This document shows positions 48,322 through 58,204 of a DNA stretch of 64,000 nt, in pieces. This DNA comes from Corynebacterium lemuris (GTDB lineage: Bacteria > Actinomycetota > Actinomycetes > Mycobacteriales > Mycobacteriaceae). Within the stretch, counting starts at the first letter, position 1. Every line of letters starts with the position of its first letter. The position numbers and the translations under genes are program-made. Location of the stretch: the NCBI RefSeq assembly GCF_024919295.1, contig NZ_JANWTC010000012.1, forward strand, positions 1 through 64,000, in the 5' to 3' direction. A model generated the notes under the pieces. That model searched no databases. It was not told where the DNA came from and was given only the letters and a program-made list of their open reading frames with translations.

Positions 48322-49206
48322 TCAGGTGCGAGATGCTTCCGCGATGGTACCGATTGCTTCCGCCAGGACAGCGTCGAATTCGACGTCATCCTGGGTGACG
48401 GTGAGCCCTTCGGTCAGGGCGCGGGAGAAACTGGCGATCATCCCGCGGTTGCGTGCTAGGCGGGCATTCGCTTCCGCGCGTGAGTAGCCCCCCGATAGTG
48501 CCAGCACCCGGATCACCCGCGGATGTTCCACGAACTCGCGGTAGAAGTCATCCGTGTCCGGAAGCGTCAGTTTGAGGATAACCAGCTGGTCCTCCTTGAG
48601 CTGGTCCAGCTCTGTGCGCAGGGCCCCCCGGAGCTGGTCTTCTACCTCGGTTTTCCGGGGACTGTGGATGTCGACCTCAGGCTCAACAATGGGCACCAGC
48701 CCGAACCCGAGGATCTGCTGAGCGATCGCAAACTGCTGCGCCACGACAGCGTCCACCCCCTGCCCGGGAAGCTTGATGAACGAGCGCATTTTGGTACCGA
48801 ACATCTTCTTGCTGACCGCACGGGCAAGCAGGTCATCTAAGTCAGGGAGAGGCTTCATGACCTGAGCCCCATCGGTTTCTTCCGCCAGGCCCTTGTCAAT
48901 CTTGAGGAACGGCACCATGCCTTTGACATTCCACAGGTACTCCCCGGTGGGTATTCCCCCGATGTCGCGGTCCATGGTGTCCTCGAACATAATCACCCCC
49001 AGGATCTCGTCACAGTCGAAGCTGGGGCTGGTGATGATGCGCCGACGCATCTTATGCACCAGCTCAAACATCTCCTCCTCACTGGAGTAGGCGTCCTCAT
49101 TGATCCCATAAAGTTTCAGCGCTTTCGGGGTACTGCCCCCACTTTGATCCAACGCCGCGATGAAACCGGTCCCGGCCCTGATCACGTTGTATTTTCCTGA
49201 ATCCAT
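48322..49206 (-). CDS. fda: Class I fructose-bisphosphate aldolase
   Basis: 294 aa, the bacterial class I type also found in Staphylococcus. The Schiff-base Lys is at 212 (VILKLTLP), the same number as in the S. aureus enzyme. Other motifs: AALDQSGGSTPKAL and VPIVEPEVDI. It needs no metal, unlike the Zn-dependent class II aldolase usual in corynebacteria. ATG 49206 has GGAAGGA upstream. 267 bp after the GH65 gene. Confidence 0.94.
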   Translation of the reverse strand: MDSGKYNVIRAGTGFIAALDQSGGSTPKALKLYGINEDAYSSEEEMFELVHKMRRRIITSPSFDCDEILGVIMFEDTMDRDIGGIPTGEYLWNVKGMVPFLKIDKGLAEETDGAQVMKPLPDLDDLLARAVSKKMFGTKMRSFIKLPGQGVDAVVAQQFAIAQQILGFGLVPIVEPEVDIHSPRKTEVEDQLRGALRTELDQLKEDQLVILKLTLPDTDDFYREFVEHPRVIRVLALSGGYSRAEANARLARNRGMIASFSRALTEGLTVTQDDVEFDAVLAEAIGTIAEASRT

Positions 49207-49473
49207 GACATGTCCTTCCACCTAGCCAATTGTGACCATATTTTCGAGCCTGCTCTACCCCGGTCCCAGGACACTGTGCTCGTTGTCGTACCCCGGTGTG
49301 GTTCCTGTCCCTGTCGTTGACCGAGAGAAAAGACACTCCTCCGGTAACTACCACGGGCCTGCGTCATGAGGACTCTTTCCCGGGTGGTGCGCGGCCAGCG
49401 TGCATCTTCGACAGCTACCCTCTCCGCCGGAGGGAGCAGGTCGTGCCCAAGGCCTCTTTCTGCGGGGTGGACA

Positions 49474-52400
49474 TCAAGGGTCTTCTCCCCTGGTTATGCC
49501 CGAGGGAGAGATGTCCGGCGGGTCGCGTCGTATCCCCAACAGGTCCGTTGACTGCCCACCGGCGAGTTCCACATACGCTCCCGCGCTCCCGACCGAGATG
49601 GGTGGGGCAGTACTGGGGTGTAGGTGGATGACCAAACTATCGATGCTCAGGGCAACATCGATCAGGTGCCCGCGGTACTGGATCTGGAACTCCACTTTTT
49701 CCAGGTGGGCAGGCAGTCGGGGAGTAAAAGTGAGGGCGTTGGCTTCGGTCTGCAGACCGGCAAAAGAGCGGGTAAGGATATCCACCGTGCCCGCCATCGC
49801 ACCCAGGTGAATTCCTTCGCCCGTGGTTCCCCCCTGGGTGTCATCCAGGTCAGCGACAAGGGCTTCGCGAAACAGTGCCCAGGCCTGGTCTTCGTTGAAG
49901 CGGGAGAGCACCGAGGAATGGACCACCCGGCTGAGGGTGGATCCTTCTGAGGTGCGGGACACGTAGTACTCCACGGTGCGTTTCAGATCAGTGTCGGAGA
50001 AAGAATAACCGAGCCTGCCGAGTTGAGTGATGACACCGGCTGGCCCCAACAGATAGACGAGCATCAATACATCGGCTTGTTTGGCCAGTTTATACCGATT
50101 GGTGGTGTCCTTTTCGGCTTCCAGGATGAGGTCGAGCCGACCGATGTTGCCGTACTTTGCCCGGTATCGCGACCAGTCCAGTTCCAGCAGGTCCTCGTAC
50201 CCGTCGAATTGACTGATCATCCCGTCGGAGTGGAACACGACGTTCAGGGCGCTGCTCAGCTGGGACCAGTGGTGGATTTCGTCGGGGGTGATCTCCAATC
50301 GGTCGATGAGGTCATGTTCGTGGTGGCCGGCCAGTTCCCGGAGGGCATCGATCGCCCGTTCACAGACCCAGGAGAGAAGAATGTTGGTGTAGGCATTATC
50401 GCTCAGGCCCTCTCCGGGATGATCGGGGTAGCCATCGTGGTATTCGTCCGGCCCCATCACCCCGGTGAGGTGATATCTTCCGGTGGCATCGTCATAGGTG
50501 GTCAGGGAGGCGAACATCCTGGTTATCTCGATGATCAGTTCCGCTCCGCGGGTGGCCAGCCAGTCCCGGTCACCGGTGGCCTGAAAATACTGCCAGGCGT
50601 TGTAGGCGATGGCCAGACCGACGTGGCGCTGCCGGCTGGAGTTGTCTGGCATCCACCGGGCGGATCGTGGATTGTAGAGCCACTGGGGTGTCTCCTCCCG
50701 CCCGTCGCTGCCGCTCTGCCACGGAAACAGTGCTCCGTTGAGATCCTGCGCCCGGGCGGCGGCCCGCGCAGCGTCCAGCCGCTGCCACCGGTACTCCAGA
50801 AGTGCTTGACTTACCTGCGGCAGCCGCAGCCCGATAACCGGCAGGACGAACAGTTCATCCCAAAAGATATGCCCGCGGTACCCTTCCCCGTGCAGGCCCC
50901 GGGCCGGCACCCCGGCATCCAGTTCCGCGGTGTGCTCGGATATTGCCTGCAGCAGGTGAAACACGTGCAGGTTGAGTATCAACCGGGACTGGCGGTCCCC
51001 GTCGAAGGTCACCCCGAAGCGATCCCACAGGCGACGCCAGGCTGCTTCATGGTCGTGGAGCAGGGTGTCGAAGTCGCCGACATGGCGGGAGAGCTCGGTG
51101 AGCGCTGCCTCTCCCGGCGAGGAGATCGCCACATCCCGTGAGGTTACTACCGCCGCAGTTTTCATCGTCGTGGCGGTTTCCCCGTCGACCAGCTGAACAT
51201 CAAAGGTGCGTAGGTGTCTCCTGCCGCCATCGTCGACGTCCCTGGCTGTTGCTTCCCGGCCAGGAAACTGCGTGCGTACCGCGAGGGCGATCCGAATCTG
51301 GCTCTGGTTGGTCTTCACCTCACACAGAACGGTGTGGTCGTCTAGGTCGGTAAAGACGGCGTCGCTCAGGTGCCTCTGCCCGCTGCCGATGTAGTCACGG
51401 ACGTTGGTGTTGGCGACCTGCGCATCAATTCCGGCCCGGATGCTGACCGTACCGTTGAACCCGTGTGCCGTCACCGTGGTTTCCAGCGCCGCCAGGTGGG
51501 GGTTGTGCATGGAAACCAGCCGTCGCTGCACCACGATAAGCTGTGCGTCCCCGGGGCCGATGAGAGTGACCCGGCGGGTGAGCGTCCCGCGACGCAGATC
51601 GAGTTCAGTGCGATCCTCGGAGGCTCCCATCTCTCCGGTGGACCACCAGGGACCGTCGCCGATGCGAACGTCGACCGGCAGCCAGTTGGGGACGTTGACC
51701 AGGTGTTCTTCTTCCATTTCGCGGCCGTGGATGATGCCGGCCGTCCGGTTGTAGATACCCGAGAGGTAGGTCCCCGGATAGTGGATCCCGTCATCACCGC
51801 GTTCCGGGCGCACACCGCGGGTGGCCATGTAGCCGTTACCCAGGGCGGTCAGGGCCTCCCTATGGCCCTCGTGGGCCGGGTCGAATCCTTCGTAGACCAG
51901 CATCCAGGGGTCGGTGCGCGATGCGCCCAGATCCAACTGACCCACATCACCCAGGACGACATCAGCACCCGCCGCCTCCAGTTGCTCCCGGTACCCGGCG
52001 TGATCGATGCCCACCACCAGTCCGAAACCGCCGTCACGTCCTGCCTTAACCCCGGACACGGCATCCTCGATGACCACGGCACGCTCCGGGGACACTCCCA
52101 GCCGACGGGCCGCCTCGAGGAACATCGCCGGGTCCGGCTTGCTGGGCAAACCCTGCTCCGCGGCCACCTGACCGTCAATGATCACATCAAATGCCGACTC
52201 CAGGCCCGCGGCCTCCACCAGGGCATGCGCATTGCGGCTGGCCGTGACAAGACCCACCGGGACGCCTCCGCTGCGTAGACGTTCCAGCAACGCCACGGCT
52301 CCGGGATACACACTGACACCATCACGGGCCAGCGCAGCCAGAAACAGGTCATTTTTGCGGGCCCCCAGTCCGGCGACCGACCAGGCCTCCGGTCCATCCT

Positions 52401-52707
52401 CCGGGCTGCCGGTGGGAAGCCGGATACCGCGCGAGGTTAAAAACGCACGGATGCCGTCTTCGCGGATCCGCCCGTCCACATAAAGCCGGTAGTCCCGGTC
52501 GGCGTCAAACAGCGACGTGTCCGCTCCCACCCCGGATCTCGGGTCGGCCAGGACGGAGTCGAAGAGCTCCTTCCAGGCCGCCGCATGCACGTGGGCAGTC
52601 CGGGTGACGACCCCGTCCATGTCGAACAGCACCGCGTCATAGGGCAAGGCTGTGGGATGATTCGACGGCAGGGGAGGTGGGGTCTTCGGAGGATGTGACG
52701 GTGTCAT
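49474..52707 (-). CDS. Fusion of beta-phosphoglucomutase (HAD) and GH65 disaccharide phosphorylase
   Basis: About 1077 aa. Residues 1-about 250 form a HAD domain with catalytic DMDGV (Asp 29 and 31) and the beta-PGM cap. From about 270 on is a GH65 domain with catalytic Glu755 in MGPDEYHDG. GH65 phosphorylases split maltose, trehalose, kojibiose or similar with phosphate, giving glucose and beta-glucose-1-phosphate. The HAD half would convert that to glucose-6-phosphate. Mycobacteria encode these as two neighbouring proteins; here they are one chain. ATG 52707 lies 1 bp after the phosphoketolase stop (TGAGATG). Sugar specificity unknown. Confidence 0.92.
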   Translation of the reverse strand: MTPSHPPKTPPPLPSNHPTALPYDAVLFDMDGVVTRTAHVHAAAWKELFDSVLADPRSGVGADTSLFDADRDYRLYVDGRIREDGIRAFLTSRGIRLPTGSPEDGPEAWSVAGLGARKNDLFLAALARDGVSVYPGAVALLERLRSGGVPVGLVTASRNAHALVEAAGLESAFDVIIDGQVAAEQGLPSKPDPAMFLEAARRLGVSPERAVVIEDAVSGVKAGRDGGFGLVVGIDHAGYREQLEAAGADVVLGDVGQLDLGASRTDPWMLVYEGFDPAHEGHREALTALGNGYMATRGVRPERGDDGIHYPGTYLSGIYNRTAGIIHGREMEEEHLVNVPNWLPVDVRIGDGPWWSTGEMGASEDRTELDLRRGTLTRRVTLIGPGDAQLIVVQRRLVSMHNPHLAALETTVTAHGFNGTVSIRAGIDAQVANTNVRDYIGSGQRHLSDAVFTDLDDHTVLCEVKTNQSQIRIALAVRTQFPGREATARDVDDGGRRHLRTFDVQLVDGETATTMKTAAVVTSRDVAISSPGEAALTELSRHVGDFDTLLHDHEAAWRRLWDRFGVTFDGDRQSRLILNLHVFHLLQAISEHTAELDAGVPARGLHGEGYRGHIFWDELFVLPVIGLRLPQVSQALLEYRWQRLDAARAAARAQDLNGALFPWQSGSDGREETPQWLYNPRSARWMPDNSSRQRHVGLAIAYNAWQYFQATGDRDWLATRGAELIIEITRMFASLTTYDDATGRYHLTGVMGPDEYHDGYPDHPGEGLSDNAYTNILLSWVCERAIDALRELAGHHEHDLIDRLEITPDEIHHWSQLSSALNVVFHSDGMISQFDGYEDLLELDWSRYRAKYGNIGRLDLILEAEKDTTNRYKLAKQADVLMLVYLLGPAGVITQLGRLGYSFSDTDLKRTVEYYVSRTSEGSTLSRVVHSSVLSRFNEDQAWALFREALVADLDDTQGGTTGEGIHLGAMAGTVDILTRSFAGLQTEANALTFTPRLPAHLEKVEFQIQYRGHLIDVALSIDSLVIHLHPSTAPPISVGSAGAYVELAGGQSTDLLGIRRDPPDISPSGITRGEDP

Positions 52708-52708
52708 C

Positions 52709-55186
52709 TCAGGCCGGTTCCTCCCGTGATGCCTGATCACGGGGAAGGTCGGGACCGGGGACAGCTGACCATTGCCAGTTGCTGATTTCCGGCATGTCTT
52801 CGCCGTGGGTGCGAATGTACTGGCGATGTTCGATCAAGGCGTTCTTGAATTTTTCGCGCGCGCTGGCCGACACGTCCTTGAGCCGGGGCACTCTGTCAAT
52901 CACAGCCATGGCCAGGTGGAACCGGTCGATCCGGTTGAGCACACACATATCAAACGGTGTCGTCGTAGTGCCTTCCTCCCTAAAACCGTGGACATGGAAG
53001 TTGCCGTGGTTGGTCCGCCGGTAAGTGAGCCGGTGAATCAACCACGGATAACCGTGGTAGGCGAAGATCACTGGCTTGTCCGTGGTGAACAGCGCGTCGA
53101 AATCGGTGTCCGACAGCCCGTGCGGGCCTTCCGACTCGTGCTGCAGCCGGAGGAGGTCTACGACGTTGACCACCCGGATCGACAAATCCGGAAAGTGGGT
53201 GCGCAAAAGGTCCACGGCGGCGAGGGTCTCCATGGTGGGAACGTCCCCGGCACAACCCAGCACGACGTCCGGTTCCGCGTCCGGTTGTGTGCTGGCCCAG
53301 TCCCAGATGCCGATGCCCTTGGTGCAGTGGACGATGGCATCGTCCATGTCCAGGTACTGCAGCTGTGGCTGTTTACCGGCGACGATGACATTGACGTACT
53401 GACGGCTGCGCAGGCAGTGGTCAGCCACCGACAGCAGCGTGTTCGCATCCGGTGGTAGGTATACCCGGATGACCTCGGGTTTCTTGTTGAGCACGTGATC
53501 GATGAAGCCGGGATCCTGATGGGAGAAACCATTGTGGTCCTGCCGCCAGACGTGGGAGGTCACCAGATAGTTCAGGGAGGCCACCGGCCTGCGCCACGGG
53601 ATACCGTTGGCCGTGTCCAACCACTTGGCGTGCTGATTGAACATGGAGTCCACAATATGGATGAAGGCCTCATAGCAGGAGAAGAATCCGTGTCGACCGG
53701 TGAGCAGGTAGCCCTCCAGCCAGCCCTGACAGGTGTGCTCGGACAGGATTTCCATGACTCGCCCGTCACGGGCCAGATGATCATCCCCGGGGACTGTTCC
53801 GGCATTCCAGGCCCGGTCCGTGGCCTCCAGAACCGCGGTCAGGCGGTTGGAGTTGTTCTCATCCGGGGCGAAGACCCGAAAATTGTCCATATTCGCAGCC
53901 ATAATGTCGCGCAACATCTGCCCCAGCACCCGGGTTGCCTCGACCTGACCGGTGCCGGGTTCTTCCACCGGCACCGCGTAATCGCGAAAATCCGGCATCC
54001 GTAGATCCCGCAATAACGTGCCGCCATTGACATGGGGGTTGGCACTCATCCGTCTGTCCCCGACAGGGTGCAGAGTGCCGATCTCTTCGACCGGTTTCCC
54101 GGAGTCGTCGAAGAGCTCCTCTGGGCGGTAGCTGCGTAACCAGTCTTCGAGGATCTGCCGGTGGCTCTCGTTTTCCCGTGCCTCGCTGAAGGGAACCTGG
54201 TGGGAGCGCCAGGATCCTTCCACGTCCTGCCCATCCACTTCCGCCGGGCCGGTCCATCCCTTGGGGGAGCGCAACACGATCATCGGCCAGCGGGGCCTGT
54301 GCGTCTCTCCGTTCTCGCGGGCACGACGCTGGATCTGCGCAATTTCCTCCAGACAGGTATCCAAGGCACGGGCGAAGTCCTGGTGCATCTGTTCCGGGTC
54401 GTGGCCCTCCACGTAATAGGGCGTATGCCCGTAACCGCGCAGCAAGTCGTCCAACTCGTTATGGTCAATCCGTGCCAGGACGGTGGGACTGGCGATCTTG
54501 TAGCCGTTGAGGTGCAGGATCGGCAACACAGCTCCGTCGCGTGCCGGATTCATGAACTTGTTGGAGTGCCAGCTGGCTGCCAGCGGACCGGTTTCCGCCT
54601 CCCCATCGCCCACCACGGCCGCGACAATAAGGTCGGGGTTGTCGAAGGCCGCCCCGTAGGCGTGGGAGAGGGCGTAACCCAGTTCCCCGCCCTCGTGAAT
54701 GGAGCCAGGAGTTTCCGGGGCCACATGGCTGGGAATCCCTCCGGGGAAGGAGAACTGCTTAAATAACTGTTTCATCCCCGCCAGGTCCTGGCTCACGTCC
54801 GGATAAGTCTGGCTATACGTCCCTTCCAGCCATCCCGCTGCCACCGGGCCTGGTCCACCGTGGCCGGGGCCCATGACGTAGATCATGTTGAGATCGCGTT
54901 TGATGATGCTGTGGTTTAAATGCGCGTAGATGAAGTTCAACCCCGGGGTGGTGCCCCAGTGCCCCAACAACCGGGGTTTGATGTGTTCGGGCTGCAACGG
55001 TTCGCGCAGCAGGGGATTGTCCATCAGGTAGATCTGCCCGACGGACAGATAGTTCGCTGCCCGCCACCAGGCATGAAGCCGGGTGAGTTCGGTGGGTGTC
55101 AGGCCCCCACCATCAGAGTGCATGTCAGTAGTGTTATTTACCATCTCATCTGTGCTTTCCCTCGGAATGTCGATGATCTGAACCAC
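52709..55186 (-). CDS. xfp: Phosphoketolase (xylulose-5-P / fructose-6-P)
   Basis: About 825 aa with the family landmarks: [18 protein letters not shown] near the N-terminus, the thiamine-diphosphate motif [11 protein letters not shown], and [12 protein letters not shown]. It cleaves X5P or F6P with phosphate to acetyl-phosphate plus G3P or E4P. The GTG at 55186 with GAGG upstream is one possible start; ATG about 40 bp later ([10 protein letters not shown]) is another. It is 138 bp after csp on the same strand, and coupled to the GH65 fusion. Confidence 0.95.
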   Translation of the reverse strand: MVQIIDIPRESTDEMVNNTTDMHSDGGGLTPTELTRLHAWWRAANYLSVGQIYLMDNPLLREPLQPEHIKPRLLGHWGTTPGLNFIYAHLNHSIIKRDLNMIYVMGPGHGGPGPVAAGWLEGTYSQTYPDVSQDLAGMKQLFKQFSFPGGIPSHVAPETPGSIHEGGELGYALSHAYGAAFDNPDLIVAAVVGDGEAETGPLAASWHSNKFMNPARDGAVLPILHLNGYKIASPTVLARIDHNELDDLLRGYGHTPYYVEGHDPEQMHQDFARALDTCLEEIAQIQRRARENGETHRPRWPMIVLRSPKGWTGPAEVDGQDVEGSWRSHQVPFSEARENESHRQILEDWLRSYRPEELFDDSGKPVEEIGTLHPVGDRRMSANPHVNGGTLLRDLRMPDFRDYAVPVEEPGTGQVEATRVLGQMLRDIMAANMDNFRVFAPDENNSNRLTAVLEATDRAWNAGTVPGDDHLARDGRVMEILSEHTCQGWLEGYLLTGRHGFFSCYEAFIHIVDSMFNQHAKWLDTANGIPWRRPVASLNYLVTSHVWRQDHNGFSHQDPGFIDHVLNKKPEVIRVYLPPDANTLLSVADHCLRSRQYVNVIVAGKQPQLQYLDMDDAIVHCTKGIGIWDWASTQPDAEPDVVLGCAGDVPTMETLAAVDLLRTHFPDLSIRVVNVVDLLRLQHESEGPHGLSDTDFDALFTTDKPVIFAYHGYPWLIHRLTYRRTNHGNFHVHGFREEGTTTTPFDMCVLNRIDRFHLAMAVIDRVPRLKDVSASAREKFKNALIEHRQYIRTHGEDMPEISNWQWSAVPGPDLPRDQASREEPA

Positions 55187-55324
55187 TGCGCTCACCTCGT
55201 GGCCACAACCGCAGGTGCGGGGCAATAGTGCTGGAGCAACGTCTCATTCGCGACGTTCCCGGAGAGCGAAGGCTCCTGCCTATCGGGAGGTGGGGGCGAT
55301 AGTGAGCGTGGTCGTGGTGCGGGG

Positions 55325-55735
55325 TTAGCTCAAGGTGGCGAGCAGCTGCGCGCAGGCTTGTTCACACCGACGGCAGGCCTCGGCACAGACCTTGCAGTGC
55401 TCATGCATCTCAGCGTGGCGATCGCATTCCTCCCCACACGCCTGACACGCAGTACGACAGGCCTCCAGGAGGGAGCGGATGAGGTTGACATCCCAACCGC
55501 CGGGACGCGAAAGCACCCGGCCGGTGGTCTCACAGATGTCAGCGCAGTCGAGGTTGAGGCGGATGCAGGTGGTCAGCTCCGCGACCATGTTCTCGCTCAG
55601 GCAGGCATCCGCGCAGGCGGTGCAGGTCTGGGCGCACTCGAAGCAGGCTGCGATGCATTCGGCCAGTGCATCCTGGTCGATCTGGCTCAGGTCTTTCGGG
55701 TGGGTATCCAGCATGGTGCGTACGTGATGAGTCAT
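55325..55735 (-). CDS. csp: Csp-type four-helix copper-storage protein
   Basis: 136 aa with 18 cysteines, mostly in CxxxC/CxxC spacing (ECIAACFECAQTCTAC; EACRTACQACGEEC; CKVCAEACRRCEQAC). This is the pattern of the DUF326 four-helix bundle (Csp1/Csp3), which holds many Cu(I) ions inside its core. No signal peptide, so cytosolic Csp3-like. AGGGAG precedes ATG 55735. A CopR-type box lies about 105 bp upstream, and a hairpin with T-run lies in the leader. Confidence 0.93.
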   Translation of the reverse strand: MTHHVRTMLDTHPKDLSQIDQDALAECIAACFECAQTCTACADACLSENMVAELTTCIRLNLDCADICETTGRVLSRPGGWDVNLIRSLLEACRTACQACGEECDRHAEMHEHCKVCAEACRRCEQACAQLLATLS

Positions 55736-55763
55736 GTCGTGCTCCCTATCTCGCGTCGATCCG

Positions 55764-55788
55764 AAAAAAGCCGGTCGAGCCGACCAGC
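55764..55788 (-). terminator. Terminator-like hairpin in the csp leader
   Basis: Read on the minus strand: GCTGGTCG - GCT - CGACCGGC followed by six T, ending 28 bp before the csp ATG. It lies between the CopR-type box and the start codon, so it may attenuate csp transcription, unless the promoter lies downstream of it. Confidence 0.4.
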
Positions 55789-55839
55789 CCACACCCTCGA
55801 CCCTAGGGGTCTCCCGGTTCGAATCACGGGGTTAGATCA

Positions 55840-55859
55840 TGAAGATTTCATGAAGAAAC
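55840..55859 (+). promoter_or_regulatory. CopR-type box between csp and ydhK-like genes
   Basis: TGAAGATTT - CA - TGAAGAAAC in the divergent gap. It could serve csp (start about 105 bp away) and/or the YdhK lipoprotein (start about 245 bp away). Confidence 0.7.
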
Positions 55860-56105
55860 CCCTTCTCCGCCCCGCGGCTTAAAGCCGCTAGGAAGTCCCT
55901 GGGTAACGTGGCCAGTGCCCGGGCAGTAGCTGCGTCGAGTGGGCCGACCACAGGCTCCCCAGAGCCGGACGCTGTCCTACCCCAGGCCTTAGCCCAGTGG
56001 CACCTATCGAGCCGGAGGAGTGACAAGCCACGACGCTAGTGAACAGCACCATCCCTTTCTGACTCTCAGCTTCTGCACCAACCAAGAAACCTAGAAAGCA
56101 TTATC

Positions 56106-56681
56106 GTGAAACGCACCATTGCTCTAGCCGCCCTCACCCTCACCTCTACCCTGGTACTGGCCGCCTGCGCGGACGACACCGCATCCGACGCACCCGAGAC
56201 CACGACCACCCAGGCCTCCGCGGAGGCTGGCATGGACGCAGAAGGTCATGACCATCCGGCTGATGGTGGGCAACCCCCGGCAGGGATCGTAGCGGAGGAG
56301 AATCCGACCTACCCGGTGGGCACTGAGGTCATCCTCACCGCCGATCACATGCCGGGCATGGAGGGGGCCACCGCGACGGTCTCCGGGGCGTTTGACACCA
56401 CCACCTACTCCGTCAGCTACACCCCCACCACCGGTGGCGGCCCGGTCACCGATCACCGGTGGGTAGTCCATGAGGAGCTCGTCGACCCGGGTGCGGCTCC
56501 GCTGCCCGATGGGGCCGCGGTCGTCCTCGACGCCGAGCACATGACGGGGATGCATGGGGCGGAAGCCAACATCGACTATTCCACTGATGAGACGGTGTAC
56601 ATGGTGGATCTCACCGTCGACGGGATGACCATGACCAATCACAAGTGGGTCACCGAAAGCGAGATCTCCCCGGCGGAGTAA
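56106..56681 (+). CDS. YdhK-family (DUF1541) lipoprotein
   Basis: 191 aa; lipobox VLAACADD, acidic His-containing linker, then two DUF1541 repeats, each with a DHMPGMEGA / EHMTGMHGA motif and a (T/N)H(R/K)WV motif. The Met/His motifs suggest external copper binding. GTG 56106. Its lipoprotein leader (MKRTIALAALT) resembles that of the DUF305 protein. A strong terminator follows. Confidence 0.88.
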   Translation: MKRTIALAALTLTSTLVLAACADDTASDAPETTTTQASAEAGMDAEGHDHPADGGQPPAGIVAEENPTYPVGTEVILTADHMPGMEGATATVSGAFDTTTYSVSYTPTTGGGPVTDHRWVVHEELVDPGAAPLPDGAAVVLDAEHMTGMHGAEANIDYSTDETVYMVDLTVDGMTMTNHKWVTESEISPAE

Positions 56682-56700
56682 GACGCACCAACCGCAACCT

Positions 56701-56746
56701 AAACACCCAGGGGCCTCACCTATCTGGTTGAGGTCCCTGGGTGTTT
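56701..56746 (+). terminator. Strong hairpin terminator after the YdhK gene
   Basis: AAACACCCAGGG (56701-56712) pairs with CCCTGGGTGTTT (56735-56746), with an inner GCCTCA/TGAGGT stem. T-rich bases follow. Confidence 0.75.
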
Positions 56747-56945
56747 GTGTCTTGGGTTTCTCCCCTAGGGTGAGGTGGTTCTTGTCGTGGGTGAGCATCT
56801 TCCGGGCCAGTCGGTAGGCGTGGGTGTTGCCTCCCTGGCGGACGACGTCACGGACGAGTCGGGAGCGTTCCCACCGGTGACTCTGCCGGTGGCGGGGGTG
56901 TTTGCTTGATGGCGGCCGATCTTCACGGGGTGGCGGATGTTCTCT
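56701..56945 (-). repeat. Degenerate repeat, copy B
   Basis: Homologous by eye to copy A at 20677-20905; see there. The minus-strand reading SRLVRDVVRQGGNTHAYRL is the clearer version. No complete gene remains in 56747-57064. Confidence 0.5.
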
Positions 56946-57064
56946 GATTTGCTGGCCAGCCATAGCCCTCGGGAGGCGAGATGGCCTCGCACCAGATCCA
57001 GCACCGGTCATCGTTACCGCTGATGACCTGGCCTTATTAGTTGCAGCTTATCTTCGCTAAACAG

Positions 57065-57685
57065 CTACGTACTGTACCCAGAGTTACCGGGGTTGTGGTC
57101 GGCGATACTCGGCTTCTGCACTACGAACCGCAGGACCAGACCACCGTACGCGGAGCGAAGTCGAAGCGGTTCCAGACCAGCTTGTTTCAGGGCGGATTCG
57201 AAGGCGGCGGCCTCGAAGAGGCGGTGCGGGGAGCCGTCGACCCGGTGAAGCCAATTCGCCGCGCGCGAGGAGAGCAGGTCGTATCCCACGAATAACCCGC
57301 CCGGGCGCAGGACCCGAGTCACCTCAGCCACCGCCTGCTCCCATTCGACCACGTGATGGAGCATGAGAAAGCTCAACACCGTGTCGAAGGATTCGTCGGC
57401 AAAGGGCAGGGCAGTGGCATCGGCCTGACGTGTCTCAATGGGAAGTCCTGCGAGGGATCGCTGCGCAGCCTGGACCATAGCGGGATCCACGTCGGTCGTC
57501 GTGAGGTTCACCTGACCGTGGGACTGGATGATTGCTTCAGCCATCGCTCCGCTGCCGCCCCCGATCTCCAGAATACGTCCAGTGAGGGACCAGCCCTGAG
57601 TAATCCAGGGAACCATCTTTGGGGCCAGAAGACGCCACAGCGCACTGCGGCAGAACGAAGCTTCTACAGTTGACATCCGGGGCAT
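57065..57685 (-). CDS. Class I SAM-dependent methyltransferase
   Basis: About 206 aa, Methyltransf_11/25 type: motif I ILEIGGGSGAMAEA, then TTDVDPAMVQAA, DATALPFADESFDTVLS and VLRPGGLFVGYD. ATG 57685 has GAGGAAG upstream. Substrate unknown. It stands alone at the junction between the copper block and the conjugation genes. Confidence 0.88.
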   Translation of the reverse strand: MPRMSTVEASFCRSALWRLLAPKMVPWITQGWSLTGRILEIGGGSGAMAEAIIQSHGQVNLTTTDVDPAMVQAAQRSLAGLPIETRQADATALPFADESFDTVLSFLMLHHVVEWEQAVAEVTRVLRPGGLFVGYDLLSSRAANWLHRVDGSPHRLFEAAAFESALKQAGLEPLRLRSAYGGLVLRFVVQKPSIADHNPGNSGYST

Positions 57686-58204
57686 GGCTTCCTCGTATCT
57701 ACGGGGTGGGCTGAGCACGAACCAGTTTTCCGAGCGGCAACACCGCATCGCACTCGGCTGCCCTGGCTCTCTCAACGGGACACCGTGTCGCCGATGGTAA
57801 TCGGCGCAGCAGCTCGCATCGCCGCGCGAGCGGCCAGGTTTCCCGACCCGTCCGGAGTAAGGCACCTCCGCTGGGCCTGGGTAGTTGAGCATCAGGTGGT
57901 GGCTGCATGGGTCGCCAGGTGTCCAGCAACCTCCCTGGTTCCGTGTGAACCGGGGGTCAGGAAGGCCGTGGGAAAATTCACGGGTCGGATCGTTCTCGCT
58001 TCGACACGGATGCGAGTGCAAGGCGGTGCATGCGGTGAGAAAATCACCCTAGTATCTCCACGGCCTCTGCGGGCGTGCGAGATCGTCCTGGACGTTCTAG
58101 TGGGTGCGACGGCCGGAAGCACCCACCAAGATCAGTGATCAGAACCCAACACAACCAACAACGCTACAACCATCAGGTTGCGGCGTTGTTTTTCTCTTTC
58201 CGCC
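57686..58204. other. Intergenic region with a hairpin at 58157-58193
   Basis: No gene recognised. AACAACGC (58157-58164) pairs with GCGTTGTT (58183-58190), with inner ACAACC/GGTTG pairing and T-run (58189-58195), an intrinsic terminator on the + strand without an obvious + strand gene before it. Confidence 0.5.

Noticed and set aside
55811-55835. GGTTCGAATC resembling a tRNA T-loop, possibly a tRNA or integration site
   Set aside because: The flanking stem does not pair, no anticodon or acceptor arms are found, and the homologous copy near 28675 lacks the motif.
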